Source: Micromussa lordhowensis (taxonomy: Eukaryota; Cnidaria; Anthozoa; Scleractinia; Lobophylliidae). From it: a DNA stretch of 64,000 bases. Each line of letters starts with the position of its first letter. Position 1 is the first letter of the stretch. A program made the position numbers and the translations under genes. This document shows, piece after piece, positions 26,601-40,100 of this stretch. The notes under the pieces are model-generated. The model had not been told where the DNA came from. It saw only the letters and a program-made list of their open reading frames with translations, and did not search any database. The stretch spans positions 30,690,274-30,754,273 of the forward strand of contig OZ026599.1 of assembly GCA_964020085.1 (NCBI GenBank). The letters run 5' to 3'.

Positions 26601-27270
26601 CTGGCGCCAATGCCATCATGTCCTAACTAAGATTTCCTTAAAGTGCCAACCTAGCAGAATATTTTGCTGCAAACCGCGCCTCTTAAAGTGCCCGTGAAGC
26701 CGAGCTATGTCAAATTTGCCAAGGGGACCCCCAGCGCGCGTTTTCTGAAATTCTGCAAAGTTGGGACCAGGGGAAACTACTGCAAAAAGAAGGCCGGAGA
26801 AAACACCCTGGCGCCAATGCCATCATGTCTTAACTAGGATTTCCTTGAAGTGCCAACCTAGCAGAACATTTAACTGCAAACCGCGCCTCTTAAAGTGCCC
26901 GTGAAGCCGAGCTATGTCAAATTTGCCAAGGGGACCCCCAGCGCGCGTTTTCTGAGATTCTGCAAAGTTGGGACCAGGGGAAACTACTGCAAAAAGAAGG
27001 CCAGAAAAAAACACCCTGGCGCCAATGCCATCATGTCCTAACTACCATTTCCTTGATGTGCCAACCTAGCAGAACATTTTGCTGCAAACCGCGCCTCTTA
27101 AAGTGCCCGTGAAGCCGAGCTATGTCAAATTTGCCAAGGGGTCCCCCAGCGCGCGTTTTCTGAAATTCTGCAAAGTTGGGACCAGGGGAAACTACTGCAA
27201 AAAGATAGCCAGAAAGAACACCATGGCGCCAATGCCATCATGTCTTAACTAGAATTTCCTGGAAGTGCTA
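20230..27270 (+). repeat. Super-unit copy 2, about 7 kb
   Basis: Second copy of the block starting at 11.3 kb. It shares the TTTCGCTGC (21,284) and GATATCC (about 21,455) monomers, GCGCGAATGGCATCATATC near 21,847, AGCAAACATT near 23,553, 24,795 and 26,450, and CAATTTGCAAGG near 26,301. Compared with copy 1 it lacks one local 6-monomer repeat and has an extra stretch near 23.4-24.1 kb. Beyond about 27 kb it runs into the y-z-a-f units instead of back into the 12-monomer family. Confidence 0.8.
25694..25717 (+). other. Anomalous homopolymer patch replacing the GCGCGC tract
   Basis: Here the usual GCGCGCG and TTTTCTGAAATT are replaced by a run of seven C, a run of six T and CTTAAATT, making the segment 2 bp longer than consensus. 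The corresponding monomers near 17,430 and 56,560 are normal. No other monomer in the window shows anything similar. A clustered multi-base change confined to the GC-richest point of the monomer looks more like a consensus or base-calling error than ordinary divergence, but it cannot be decided from sequence alone. Confidence 0.7.
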
Positions 27271-28517
27271 ACCTAGCAGAACATTTTGCTGCAAACCGCG
27301 CCTCTTAAAGTGCCCGTGAAGCCGAGCTATGTCAAATTTGCCAAGGGGACCCCCAGCGCGCGTTTTCTGAAATTCTGCAAAGTTGGGACCAGGGGAAACT
27401 ACTGCAAAAAGAAGGCCAGAGAAAACACCCTGGTGCCAATGCCATCATGTCTTAACTAAGATTTCCTTCAAGTGCCAACCTAGCAGAACATTTTACTGCA
27501 AACCGCGCCTCTTAAAGTGCCCGTGAAGCCGAGCTATGTCAAATTTGCCAAGGGGACCCCCAGCGCGCGTTTTCTGAAATTCTGCAAAGTTGGAACCAGT
27601 TGAAACTACTGCAAAAAGAAGGCCAAAAAAAACACCCTGGCGCCAATGTCATCATGTCCTAACTAGCATTTTCTTGAAGTGCCAACCTAGCAGAACATTT
27701 TGCTGCAAACCGCGCCTCTTAAAGTGCCCGTGAAGCCGAGGTATGTCAAATTTGCCAAGGGGACCCCCAGCACGCGTTTTCTGAAATTCTGCAAAGTTGG
27801 GACCAGGGGAAACTACTGCAAAAAGAAGGCCAGAAAAGACACCCTCGCGCCAATGCCATCATGTCGTAACTAAAATTTCCTTCAAGTGCCAACCTAGCAG
27901 AACATTTTGCTGCAAACCGCGCCTCTTAAAGTGCCCGTGAAGCCGAGCTATGTCAAATTTGCCAAGGGGACACCCAGCGCGCGTTTTCTGAAATTCTGCA
28001 AAGTTGGGACCAGGGGAAACTACTGCAAAAAGAAGGCCAGAAAAAACACACTGGCGCCAATGCCATCATGTCCTAACTAGAATTTCCTTGAAATGCCAAC
28101 CTAGCAGAACATTTTGCTGCAAACCGCGCCTCTTAAAGTGCCCGTGAAGCCGAGCTACGTCAAATTTGCCAAGGGGACCCCCAGCGCGCGTTTTCTGAAA
28201 TTCTGCAAAGTTGGGACCAGGGGAAACTACTGCAAAAAGAAGGCCAGAAAAAACACCCTCGCGCCAATGCCATCATGTCCTAACTAAAATTTCCTTAAAG
28301 TGCCAACCTAGCAGAACATTTTGCTGCAAACCGCGCCTCTTAAAGTGCCCGTGAAGCCGAGCTATGTCAAATTTGCCAAGGGGACCCCCAGCGCGCGTTT
28401 TCTGAAATTCTGCAAAGTTGGGACCAGGGGAGACTCCTGCAAAAAAAAGGCCAGAAAAAAACACCCTGGCGACAATGCCATCATGTTCTAACTATAATTT
28501 CTTTAAAGTGCCAACCT

Positions 28518-28533
28518 AGCAAAAAATTTTGCT
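28518..28533. other. Perfect 7-bp-arm dyad in e-type monomers
   Basis: AGCAAAAAATTTTGCT has perfect arms AGCAAAA/TTTTGCT around a 2-bp centre. The consensus monomer has AGCAGAACATTTTGCT, with one mismatch. Derived monomers reach a perfect dyad in two ways: AGCAAAACATTTTGCT (for example 3,895-3,910, and many in the 12-monomer family) and the e-type form here. The e-type form recurs near 29,565, 31,214, 32,252, 33,497, 59,161, 60,198, 61,443, 62,688 and 63,726, and in two monomers of each 12-monomer unit near 47,988/48,195 and 50,471/50,684. A protein-binding or secondary-structure role is only a possibility. Confidence 0.6.
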
Positions 28534-28929
28534 GCAAACCGCGCCTCTTAAAGTGCCCGTGAAGCCGAGCTATGTCAAATTTGCCAAGGGGACCCCCAGC
28601 GCGCGTTTTCTGAAATTCTGCAAAGTTGGGACCAGGGGAAACTACTGCAAAAAGAAGGCCAAAAAAACACCCTGGCGCCAATGCCCAAAATGTCCTAACT
28701 AAGATTTCCTTAAAGTGCCAACCTAGCTGAACATTTTGCTGCAAACCGCGCCTCTTAAAGTGCCCGTGAAGCCGAGCTATGTCAAATTTGCCAAGGGGAC
28801 CCCCAGCGCGCGTTTTCTGAGATTCTGCAAAGTTGGGACCAGGGGAAACTACTGCAAAAAGAAGGCCAGAAAAAAACACCCTGGCGCCAATGCCATCATG
28901 TCCTAACTACCATTTCCTTGATGTGCCAA

Positions 28930-29135
28930 CCTAGCAGAACATTTTGCTGCAAACCGCGCCTCTTAAAGTGCCCGTGAAGCCGAGGTATGTCAAATTTGCC
29001 AAGGGGACCCCCAGCACGCGTTTTCTGAAATTCTGCAAAGTTGGGACCAGGGGAAACTACTGCAAAAAGAAGGCCAGAAAAAACACACTGGCGCCAATGC
29101 CATCATGTCCTAACTAGAATTTCCTTGAAATGCCA
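28930..29135 (+). repeat. a/b hybrid monomer creating the 5-monomer unit
   Basis: The left part has a-type markers (GCCGAGGTATG, CAGCACGCG). The right part has b-type markers (CACACTGGCG, CTAACTAGAATTTCC, GAAATGCC). The unit therefore steps from f to a/b to c and is one monomer shorter than abcdef. The identical arrangement recurs at about 31,630-31,835, so the hybrid was probably copied with the surrounding unit rather than formed twice. Confidence 0.85.
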
Positions 29136-32100
29136 ACCTAGCAGAACATTTTGCTGCAAACCGCGCCTCTTAAAGTGCCCGTGAAGCCGAGCTACGTCAA
29201 ATTTGCCAAGGGGACCCCCAGCGCGCGTTTTCTAAAATTCTGCAAAGTTGGGACCAGGGGAAACTACTGCAAAAAGAAGGCCAGAAAAAACACCCTCGCG
29301 CCAATGCCATCATGTCCTAACTAAAATTTCCTTAAAGTGCCAACCTAGCAGAACATTTTGCTGCAAACCGCGCCTCTTAAAGTGCCCGTGAAGCCGAGCT
29401 ATGTCAAATTTGCCAAGGGGACCCCCAGCGCGCGTTTTCTGAAATTCTGCAAAGTTGGGACCAGGGGAGACTACTGCAAAAAAAAGGCCAGAAAAAAACA
29501 CCCTGGCGACAATGCCATCATGTTCTAACTATAATTTCCTTAAAGTGCCAACCTAGCAAAAAATTTTGCTGCAAACCGCGCCTCTTAAAGTGCCCGTGAA
29601 GCCGAGCTATGTCAAATTTGCCAAGGGGACCCCCAGCGCGCGTTTTCTGAAATTCTGCAAAGTTGGGACCAGGGGAAACTACTGCAAAAAGAAGGCCAAA
29701 AAAAACACCCTGGCGCCAATGCCCAAAATGTCCTAACTAAGATTTCCTTAAAGTGCCAACCTAGCTGAACATTTTGCTGCAAACCGCGCCTCTTAAAGTG
29801 CCCGTGAAGCCGAGCTATGTCAAATTTGCCAAGGGGACCCCCAGCGCGCGTTTTCTGAGATTCTACAAAGTTGGGACCAGGGGAAACTACTGCAAAAAGA
29901 AGGCCAGAAAAAAACACCCTGGCGCCAATGCCATCATGTCCTAACTACCATTTCCTTGATGTGCCAACCTAGCAGAACATTTTGCTGCAAACCGCGCCTC
30001 TTAAAGTGCCCGTGAAGCCGAGCTATGTCAAATTTGCCAAGGGGACCCCCAGCGCGCGTTTTCTGAAATTCTGCAAAGTTGGGACCAGGGGAAACTACTG
30101 CAAAAAGAAGGCCAGAGAAAACACCCTGGTGCCAATGCCATCATGTCTTAACTAAGATTTCCTTCAAGTGCCAACCTAGCAGAACATTTTACTGCAAACC
30201 GCGCCTCTTAAAGTGCCCGTGAAGCCGAGCTATGTCAAATTTGCCAAGGGGACCCCCAGCGCGCGTTTTCTGAAATTCTGCAAAGTTGGAACCAGTTGAA
30301 ACTACTGCAAAAAGAAGGCCAAAAAAAACACCCTGGCGCCAATGTCATCATGTCCTAACTAGCATTTTCTTGAAGTGCCAACCTAGCAGAACATTTTGCT
30401 GCAAACCGCGCCTCTTAAAGTGCCCGTGAAGCCGAGGTATGTCAAATTTGCCAAGGGGACCCCCAGCACGCGTTTTCTGAAATTCTGCAAAGTTGGGACC
30501 AGGGGAAACTACTGCAAAAAGAAGGCCAGAAAAGACACCCTCGCGCCAATGCCATCATGTCGTAACTAAAATTTCCTTCAAGTGCCAACCTAGCAGAACA
30601 TTTTGCTGCAAACCGCGCCTCTTAAAGTGCCCGTGAAGCCGAGCTATGTCAAATTTGCCAAGGGGACACCCAGCGCGCGTTTTCTGAAATTCTGCAAAGT
30701 TGGGACCAGGGGAAACTACTGCAAAAAGAAGGCCAGAAAAAACACACTGGCGCCAATGCCATCATGTCCTAACTAGAATTTCCTTGAAATGCCAACCTAG
30801 CAGAACATTTTGCTGCAAACCGCGCCTCTTAAAGTGCCCGTGAAGCCGAGCTACGTCAAATTTGCCAAGGGGACCCCCAGCGCGCGTTTTCTGAAATTCT
30901 GCAAAGTTGGGACCAGGGGAAACTACTGCAAAAAGAAGGCCAGAAAAAACACCCTCGCGCCAATGCCATCATGTCCTAACTAAAATTTCCTTAAAGTGCC
31001 AACCTAGCAGAACATTTTGCTGCAAACCGCGCCTCTTAAAGTGCCCGTGAAGCCGAGCTATGTCAAATTTGCCAAGGGGACCCCCAGCGCGCGTTTTCTG
31101 AAATTCTGCAAAGTTGGGACCAGGGGAGACTCCTGCAAAAAAAAGGCCAGAAAAAAACACCCTGGCGACAATGCCATCATGTTCTAACTATAATTTCTTT
31201 AAAGTGCCAACCTAGCAAAAAATTTTGCTGCAAACCGCGCCTCTTAAAGTGCCCGTGAAGCCGAGCTATGTCAAATTTGCCAAGGGGACCCCCAGCGCGC
31301 GTTTTCTGAAATTCTGCAAAGTTGGGACCAGGGGAAACTACTGCAAAAAGAAGGCCAAAAAAAACACCCTGGCGCCAATGCCCAAAATGTCCTAACTAAG
31401 ATTTCCTTAAAGTGCCAACCTAGCTGAACATTTTGCTGCAAACCGCGCCTCTTAAAGTGCCCGTGAAGCCGAGCTATGTCAAATTTGCCAAGGGGACCCC
31501 CAGCGCGCGTTTTCTGAGATTCTGCAAAGTTGGGACCAGGGGAAACTACTGCAAAAAGAAGGCCAGAAAAAAACACCCTGGCGCCAATGCCATCATGTCC
31601 TAACTACCATTTCCTTGATGTGCCAACCTAGCAGAACATTTTGCTGCAAACCGCGCCTCTTAAAGTGCCCGTGAAGCCGAGGTATGTCAAATTTGCCAAG
31701 GGGACCCCCAGCACGCGTTTTCTGAAATTCTGCAAAGTTGGGACCAGGGGAAACTACTGCAAAAAGAAGGCCAGAAAAAACACACTGGCGCCAATGCCAT
31801 CATGTCCTAACTAGAATTTCCTTGAAATGCCAACCTAGCAGAACATTTTGCTGCAAACCGCGCCTCTTAAAGTGCCCGTGAAGCCGAGCTACGTCAAATT
31901 TGCCAAGGGGACCCCCAGCGCGCGTTTTCTGAAATTCTGCAAAGTTGGGACCAGGGGAAACTACTGCAAAAAGAAGGCCAGAAAAAACACCCTCGCGCCA
32001 ATGCCATCATGTCCTAACTAAAATTTCCTTAAAGTGCCAACCTAGCAGAACATTTTGCTGCAAACCGCGCCTCTTAAAGTGCCCGTGAAGCCGAGCTATG

Positions 32101-34130
32101 TCAAATTTGCCAAGGGGACCCCCAGCGCGCGTTTTCTGAAATTCTGCAAAGTTGGGACCAGGGGAGACTACTGCAAAAAAAAGGCCAGAAAAAAACACCC
32201 TGGCGACAATGCCATCATGTTCTAACTATAATTTCCTTAAAGTGCCAACCTAGCAAAAAATTTTGCTGCAAACCGCGCCTCTTAAAGTGCCCGTGAAGCC
32301 GAGCTATGTCAAATTTGCCAAGGGGACCCCCAGCGCGCGTTTTCTGAAATTCTGCAAAGTTGGGACCAGGGGAAACTACTGCAAAAAGAAGGCCAAAAAA
32401 AACACCCTGGCGCCAATGCCCAAAATGTCCTAACTAAGATTTCCTTAAAGTGCCAACCTAGCTGAACATTTTGCTGCAAACCGCGCCTCTTAAAGTGCCC
32501 GTGAAGCCGAGCTATGTCAAATTTGCCAAGGGGACCCCCAGCGCGCGTTTTCTGAGATTCTACAAAGTTGGGACCAGGGGAAACTACTGCAAAAAGAAGG
32601 CCAGAAAAAAACACCCTGGCGCCAATGCCATCATGTCCTAACTACCATTTCCTTGATGTGCCAACCTAGCAGAACATTTTGCTGCAAACCGCGCCTCTTA
32701 AAGTGCCCGTGAAGCCGAGGTATGTCAAATTTGCCAAGGGGACCCCCAGCACGCGTTTTCTGAAATTCTGCAAAGTTGGGACCAGGGGAAACTACTGCAA
32801 AAAGAAGGCCAGAAAAGACACCCTCGCGCCAATGCCATCATGTCGTAACTAAAATTTCCTTCAAGTGCCAACCTAGCAGAACATTTTGCTGCAAACCGCG
32901 CCTCTTAAAGTGCCCGTGAAGCCGAGCTATGTCAAATTTGCCAAGGGGACACCCAGCGCGCGTTTTCTGAAATTCTGCAAAGTTGGGACCAGGGGAAACT
33001 ACTGCAAAAAGAAGGCCAGAAAAAACACACTGGCGCCAATGCCATCATGTCCTAACTAAGATTTCCTTGAAATGCCAACCTAGCAGAACATTTTGCTGCA
33101 AACCGCGCCTCTTAAAGTGCCCGTGAAGCCGAGCTACGTCAAATTTGCCAAGGGGACCCCCAGCGCGCGTTTTCTGAAATTCTGCAAAGTTGGGACCAGG
33201 GGAAACTACTGCAAAAAGAAGGCCAGAAAAAACACCCTCGCGCCAATGCCATCATGTCCTAACTAAAATTTCCTTAAAGTGCCAACCTAGCAGAACATTT
33301 TGCTGCAAACCGCGCCTCTTAAAGTGCCCGTGAAGCCGAGCTATGTCAAATTTGCCAAGGGGACCCCCAGCGCGCGTTTTCTGAAATTCTGCAAAGTTGG
33401 GACCAGGGGAGACTACTGCAAAAAAAAGGCCAGAAAAAAACACCCTGGCGACAATGCCATCATGTTCTAACTATAATTTCCTTAAAGTGCCAACCTAGCA
33501 AAAAATTTTGCTGCAAACCGCGCCTCTTAAAGTGCCCGTGAAGCCGAGCTATGTCAAATTTGCCAAGGGGACCCCCAGCGCGCGTTTTCTGAAATTCTGC
33601 AAAGTTGGGACCAGGGGAAACTACTGCAAAAAGAAGGCCAAAAAAAACACCCTGGCGCCAATGCCCAAAATGTCCTAACTAAGATTTCCTTAAAGTGCCA
33701 ACCTAGCTGAACATTTTGCTGCAAACCGCGCCTCTTAAAGTGCCCGTGAAGCCGAGCTATGTCAAATTTGCCAAGGGGACCCCCAGCGCGCGTTTTCTGA
33801 GATTCTGCAAAGTTGGGACCAGGGGAAACTACTGAAAAAAGAAGGCCAGAAAAAAACACCCTGGCGCCAATGCCATCATGTCCTAACTACCATTTCCTTG
33901 ATGTGCCAACCTAGCAGAACATTTTGCTGCAAACCGCGCCTCCTAAAGTGCCCGTGAAGCCGAGGTATGTCAAATTTGCCAAGGGGACCCCCAGCACGCG
34001 TTTTCTGAAATTCTGCAAAGTTGGGACCAGGGGAAACTACTGCAAAAAGAAGGCCAGAAAAGACACCCTCGCGCCAATGCCATCATGTCGTAACTAAACT
34101 TTCCTTCAAGTGCCAACCTAGCAGAACATT

Positions 34131-37100
34131 TTGCTGCAAACCGCGCCTCTTAAAGTGCCCGTGAAGCCGAGCTATGTCAAATTTGCCAAGGGGACCCCCA
34201 GCGCGCGTTTTCTGAAATTCTGCAAAGTTGGGACCAGGGGAAACTACTGCAAAAAGAAGGCCAGAAAAAACACCCTGGCGCCAATGCCATCATGTCCTAA
34301 CTAGGATTTCCTTGAAGTGCCAACCTAGCAGAACATTTTGCTGCAAACCGCGCCTCTTAAAGTGCCCGTGAAGCCGAGCTATGTCAAATTTGCCAAGGGG
34401 ACCCCCAGCGCGCGTTTTCTGAAATTCTGCAAAGTTGGGACCAGGGGAAACTACTGCAAAAAGAAGGCCAGAAAAAACACCCTGGCGCCAATGCCATCAT
34501 GTCCTAACTAGAATTTCCTTAAAGTGCCAACCTAGCAGAACATTTTGCTGCAAACCGCGCCTCTTAAAGTGCCCGTGAAGCCGAGCTATGTCAAATTTGC
34601 CAAGGGGACCCCCAGCGCGCGTTTTCTGAAATTCTGCAAAGTTGGGACCAGGGGAAACTACTGCAAAAAGAAGGCCAGAAAAAACACCCTGGCGCCAATG
34701 CCATCATGTCCTAACTAGAATTTCCTTGAAGTGCCAACCTAGCAGAACATTTTGTTGCAAACTGCGCCTCTTAAAGTGCCCGTGAAGCCGAGCTATGTCA
34801 AATTTGCCAAGGGGACCCCCAGCGCGCGTTTTCTGAAATTCTGCAAAGTTGGGACCAGGGGAAACTACTGCAAAAAGAAGGCCAGAAAAAACACCCTGGC
34901 GCCAATGCCATCATGTCCTAACTAGGATTTCCTTGAAGTGCCAACCTAGCAGAACATTTTGCTGCAAACCGCGCCTCTTAAAGTGCCCGTGAAGCCGAGC
35001 TATGTCAAATTTGCCAAGGGGACCCCCAGCGCGCGTTTTCTGAAATTCTGCAAAGTTGGGACCAGGGGAAACTACTGCAAAAAGAAGGCCAGAAAAAACA
35101 CCCTGGCGCCAATGCCATCATGTCCTAACTAGGATTTCCTTGAAGTGCCAACCTAGCAGAACATTTTGCTGCAAACCGCGCCTCTTAAAGTGCCCGTGAA
35201 GCCGAGCTATGTCAAATTTGCCAAGGGGACCCCCAGCGCGCGTTTTCTGAAATTCTGCAAAGTTGGGACCAGGGGAAAGTACTGCAAAAAGAAGGCCAGA
35301 AAAAACACCCTGGCGCCAATGCCATCATGTCCTAACTAGGATTTCCTTGAAGTGCCAACCTAGCAGAACATTTTGCTGCAAACCGCGCCTCTTAAAGTGC
35401 CCGTGAAGCCGAGCTATGTCAAATTTGCCAAGGGGACCCCCAGCGCGCGTTTTCTGAAATTCTGCAAAGTTGGGACCAGGGGAAACTACTGCAAAAAGAA
35501 GGCCAGAAAAAACACCCTGGCGCCAATGCCATCATGTCCTAACTAGGATTTCCTTAAAGTGCCAACCTAGCAGAACATTTTGCTGCAAACCGCGCCTCTT
35601 AAAGTGCCCGTGAAGCCGAGCTATGTCAAATTTGCCAAGGGGACCCCCAGCGCGCGTTTTCTGAAATTCTGCAAAGTTGGGACCAGGGGAAACTACTGCA
35701 AAAAGAAGGCCAGAAAAAACACCCTGGCGCCAATGCCATCATGTCCTAACTAGGATTTCCTTGAAGTGCCAACCTAGCAGAACATTTTGCTGCAAACCGC
35801 GCCTCTTAAAGTGCCCGTGAAGCCGAGCTATGTCAAATTTGCCAAGGGGACCCCCAGCGCGCGTTTTCTGAAATTCTGCAAAGTTGGGACCAGGGGAAAC
35901 TACTGCAAAAAGAAGGCCAGAAAAAACACCCTGGCGCCAATGCCATCATGTTCTAACTAAAATTTCCTTGAAGTGCCAACCTAGCAGAACATTTTGCTGC
36001 AAACCGCGCCTCTTAAAGTGCCCGTGAAGCCGAGCTATGTCAAATTTGCCAAGGGGACCCCCAGCGCGCGTTTTCTGAAATTCTGCAAAGTTGGGACCAG
36101 GGGAAACTACTGCAAAAAGAAGGCCAGAAAAAACACCCTGGCGCCAATGCCATCATGTCCTAACTAGGATTTCCTTGAAGTGCCAACCTAGCAGAACATT
36201 TTGCTGCAAACCGCGCCTCTTAAAGTGCCCGTGAAGCCGAGCTATGTCAAATTTGCCAAGGGGACCCCCAGCGCGCGTTTTCTGAAATTCTGCAAAGTTG
36301 GGACCAGGGGAAACTACTGCAAAAAGAAGGCCAGAAAAAACACCCTGGCGCCAATGCCATCATGTCCTAACTAGGATTTCCTTAAAGTGCCAACCTAGCA
36401 GAACATTTTGCTGCAAACCGCGCCTCTTAAAGTGCCCGTGAAGCCGAGCTATGTCAAATTTGCCAAGGGGACCCCCAGCGCGCGTTTTCTGAAATTCTGC
36501 AAAGTTGGGACCAGGGGAAACTACTGCAAAAAGAAGGCCAGAAAAAACACCCTGGCGCCAATGCCATCATGTCCTAACTAGGATTTCCTTAAAGTGCCAA
36601 CCTAGCAGAACATTTTGCTGCAAACCGCGCCTCTTAAAGTGCCCGTGAAGCCGAGCTATGTCAAATTTGCCAAGGGGACCCCCAGCGCGCGTTTTCTGAA
36701 ATTCTGCAAAGTTGGGACCAGGGGAAACTACTGCAAAAAGAAGGCCAGAAAAAACACCCTGGCGCCAATGCCATCATGTCCTAACTAGGATTTCCTTGAA
36801 GTGCCAACCTAGCAGAACATTTTGCTGCAAACCGCGCCTCTTAAAGTGCCCGTGAAGCCGAGCTATGTCAAATTTGCCAAGGGGACCCCCAGCGCGCGTT
36901 TTCTGAAATTCTGCAAAGTTGGGACCAGGGGAAACTACTGCAAAAAGAAGGCCAGAAAAAACACCCTGGCGCCAATGCCATCATGTCCTAACTAGGATTT
37001 CCTTGAAGTGCCAACCTAGCAGAACATTTTGCTGCAAACCGCGCCTCTTAAAGTGCCCGTGAAGCCGAGCTATGTCAAATTTGCCAAGGGGACCCCCAGC

Positions 37101-40100
37101 GCGCGTTTTCTGAAATTCTGCAAAGTTGGGACCAGGGGAAACTACTGCAAAAAGAAGGCCAGAAAAAACACCCTGGCGCCAATGCCATCATGTCGTAACT
37201 AGCATTTCCTTGAAGTGCCAACCTAGCAGAACATTTTGCTGCAAACCGCGCCTCTTAAAGTGCCCGTGAAGCCGAGCTATGTCAAATTTGCCAAGGGGAC
37301 CCCCAGCGCGCGTTTTCTGAAATTCTGCAAAGTTGGAACCAGGGGAAACTACTGCAAAAAGAAGGCCAGAAAAAACACCCTGGCGCCAATGCCATCATGT
37401 CCTAACTAGGATTTCCTTAAAGTGCCAACCTAGCAGAACATTTTGCTGCAAACCGCGCCTCTTAAAGTGCCCGTGAAGCCGAGCTATGTCAAATTTGCCA
37501 AGGGGACCCCCAGCGCGCGTTTTCTGAAATTCTGCAAAGTTGGGACCAGGGGAAACTACTGCAAAAAGAAGGCCAGAAAAAACACCCTGGCGCCAATGCC
37601 ATCATGTCCTAACTAGGATTTCCTTGAAGTGCCAACCTAGCAAAACATTTTGCTGCAAACCGCGCCTCTTAAAGTGCCCGTGAAGCCGAGCTATGTCAAA
37701 TTTGCCAAGGGGACCCCCAGCGCGCGTTTTCTGAAATTCTGCAAAGTTGGGACCAGGGGAAACTACTGCAAAAAGAAGGCCAGAAAAAACACCCTGGCGC
37801 CAATGCCATCATGTCCTAACTAGGATTTCCTTGAAGTGCCAACCTAGCAGAACATTTTGCTGCAAACCGCGCCTCTTAAAGTGCCCGTGAAGCCGAGCTA
37901 TGTCAAATTTGCCAAGGGGACCCCCAGCGCGCGTTTTCTGAAATTCTGCAAAGTTGGGACCAGGGGAAACTACTGCAAAAAGAAGGCCAGAAAAAACACC
38001 CTGGCGCCAATGCCATCATGTTTTAACTAGGATTTCCTTGAAGTGCCAACCTAGCAGAACATTTTGCTGCAAACCGCGCCTCTTAAAGTGCCCGTGAAGC
38101 CGAGCTATGTCAAATTTGCCAAGGGGACCCCCAGCGCGCGTTTTCTGAAATTCTGCAAAGTTGGAACCAGGGGAAACTACTGCAAAAAGAAGGCCAGAAA
38201 AAACACCCTGGCGCCAATGCCATCATGTCCTAACTAAAATTTCCTTGAAGTGCCAACCTAGCAGAACATTTTGCTGCAAACCGCGCCTCTTAAAGTGCCC
38301 GTGAAGCCGAGCTATGTCAAATTTGCCAAGGGGACCCCCAGCGCGCGTTTTCTGAAATTCTGCAAAGTTGGGACCAGGGGAAACTACTGCAAAAAGAAGG
38401 CCAGAAAAAACACCCTGGCGCCAATGCCATCATGTCCTAACTAGGATTTCCTTGAAGTGCCAACCTAGCAGAACATTTTGCTGCAAACCGCGCCTCTTAA
38501 AGTGCCCGTGAAGCCGAGCTATGTCAAATTTGCCAAGGGGACCTCCAGCGCGCGTTTTCTGAAATTCTGCAAAGTTGGGACCAGGGGAAACTACTGCAAA
38601 AAGAAGGCCAGAAAAAACACCCTGGCGCCAATGCCATCATGTCCTAACTAGGATTTCCTTGAAGTGCCAACCTAGCAGAACATTTTGCTGCAAACCGCGC
38701 CTCTTAAAGTGCCCGTGAAGCCGAGCTATGTCAAATTTGCCAAGGGGACCCCCAGCGCGCGTTTTCTGAAATTCTGCAAAGTTGGGACCAGGGGAAACTA
38801 CTGCAAAAAGAAGGCCAGAAAAAACACCCTGGCGCCAATGCCATCATGTCCTAACTAGGATTTCCTTGAAGTGCCAACCTAGCAGAACATTTTGCTGCAA
38901 ACCGCGCCTCTTAAAGTGCCCGTGAAGCCGAGCTATGTCAAATTTGCCAAGGGGACCTCCAGCGCGCGTTTTCTGAAATTCTGCAAAGTTGGGACCAGGG
39001 GAAACTACTGCAAAAAGAAGGCCAGAAAAAACACCCTGGCGCCAATGCCATCATGTCCTAACTAGGATTTCCTTGAAGTGCCAACCTAGCAGAACATTTT
39101 GCTGCAAACCGCGCCTCTTAAAGTGCCCGTGAAGCCGAGCTATGTCAAATTTGCCAAGGGGACCCCCAGCGCGCGTTTTCTGAAATTCTGCAAAGTTGGG
39201 ACCAGGGGAAACTACTGCAAAAAGAAGGCCAGAAAAAACACCCTGGCGCCAATGCCATCATGTCCTAACTAGGATTTCCTTGAAGTGCCAACCTAGCAGA
39301 ACATTTTGCTGCAAACCGCGCCTCTTAAAGTGCCCGTGAAGCCGAGCTATGTCAAATTTGCCAAGGGGACCCCCAGCGCGCGTTTTCTGAAATTCTGCAA
39401 AGTTGGGACCAGGGGAAACTACTGCAAAAAGAAGGCCAGAAAAAACACCCTGGCGCCAATGCCATCATGTCCTAACTAGAATTTCCTTAAAGTGCCAACC
39501 TAGCAGAACATTTTGCTGCAAACCGCGCCTCTTAAAGTGCCCGTGAAGCCGAGCTATGTCAAATTTGCCAAGGGGACCCCCAGCGCGCGTTTTCTGAAAT
39601 TCTGCAAAGTTGGGACCAGGGGAAACTACTGCAAAAAGAAGGCCAAAAAAAACACCCTGGCGCACATGCCATCATGTCCTAACTAGGATTCCCTTGAAGT
39701 GCCAACCTAGCAGAACATTTTGCTGCAAACCGCGCCTCTTAAAGTGCCCGTGAAGCCGAGCTATGTCAAATTTGCCAAGGGGACCCCCAGCGCGCGTTTT
39801 CTGAAATTCTGCAAAGTTGGGACCAGGGGAAACTACTGCAAAAAGAAGGCCAGAAAAAACACCCTGGCGCCAATGCCATCATGTCCTAACTAAAATTTCC
39901 TTGAAGTGCCAACCTAGCAGAACATTTTGCTGCAAACCGCGCCTCTTAAAGTGCCCGTGAAGCCGAGCTATGTCAAATTTGCCAAGGGGACCCCCAGCGC
40001 GCGTTTTCTGAAATTCTGCAAAGTTGGGACCAGGGGAAACTACTGCGAAAAGAAGGCCAGAAAAAACACCCTGGCGCCAATGCCATCATGTCCTAACTAG

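Larger units (their letters stand above)
27270..34130 (+). repeat. Second higher-order family (a-f with optional y, z), copy 1
   Basis: Monomer types: y, CTGGTGCC; z, GGAACCAGTTGAAAC; a, GCCGAGGTATG with CAGCACGCG and GTCGTAAC; b, GGGGACACCC with CACACTGG; c, AGCTACGTC; d, GGGGAGACT with GGCGACAATG; e, AGCAAAAAATTTT with GCCCAAAATG; f, AGCTGAACATT with TGAGATTC and CTACCATTT. Order along the block: yzabcdef, (a/b)cdef, yzabcdef, (a/b)cdef, abcdef, then a final a-type monomer. End-of-f positions near 28,879, 29,917, 31,576, 32,614 and 33,859 give periods of 1,038, 1,659, 1,038 and 1,245 bp (5, 8, 5 and 6 monomers). Single extra A residues in d, e or f make these slightly longer than multiples of 207. 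Confidence 0.88.

Noticed and set aside
28481..28879. Minus-strand 132-codon frame with a hydrophobic N-terminal stretch resembling a signal peptide
   Set aside because: It is two monomers joined by a one-base difference in an A-run (seven instead of eight). The sister units at 29.6, 31.3, 32.3 and 33.6 kb shift frame at this point and end at 101 codons, which is not the behaviour of a conserved protein.
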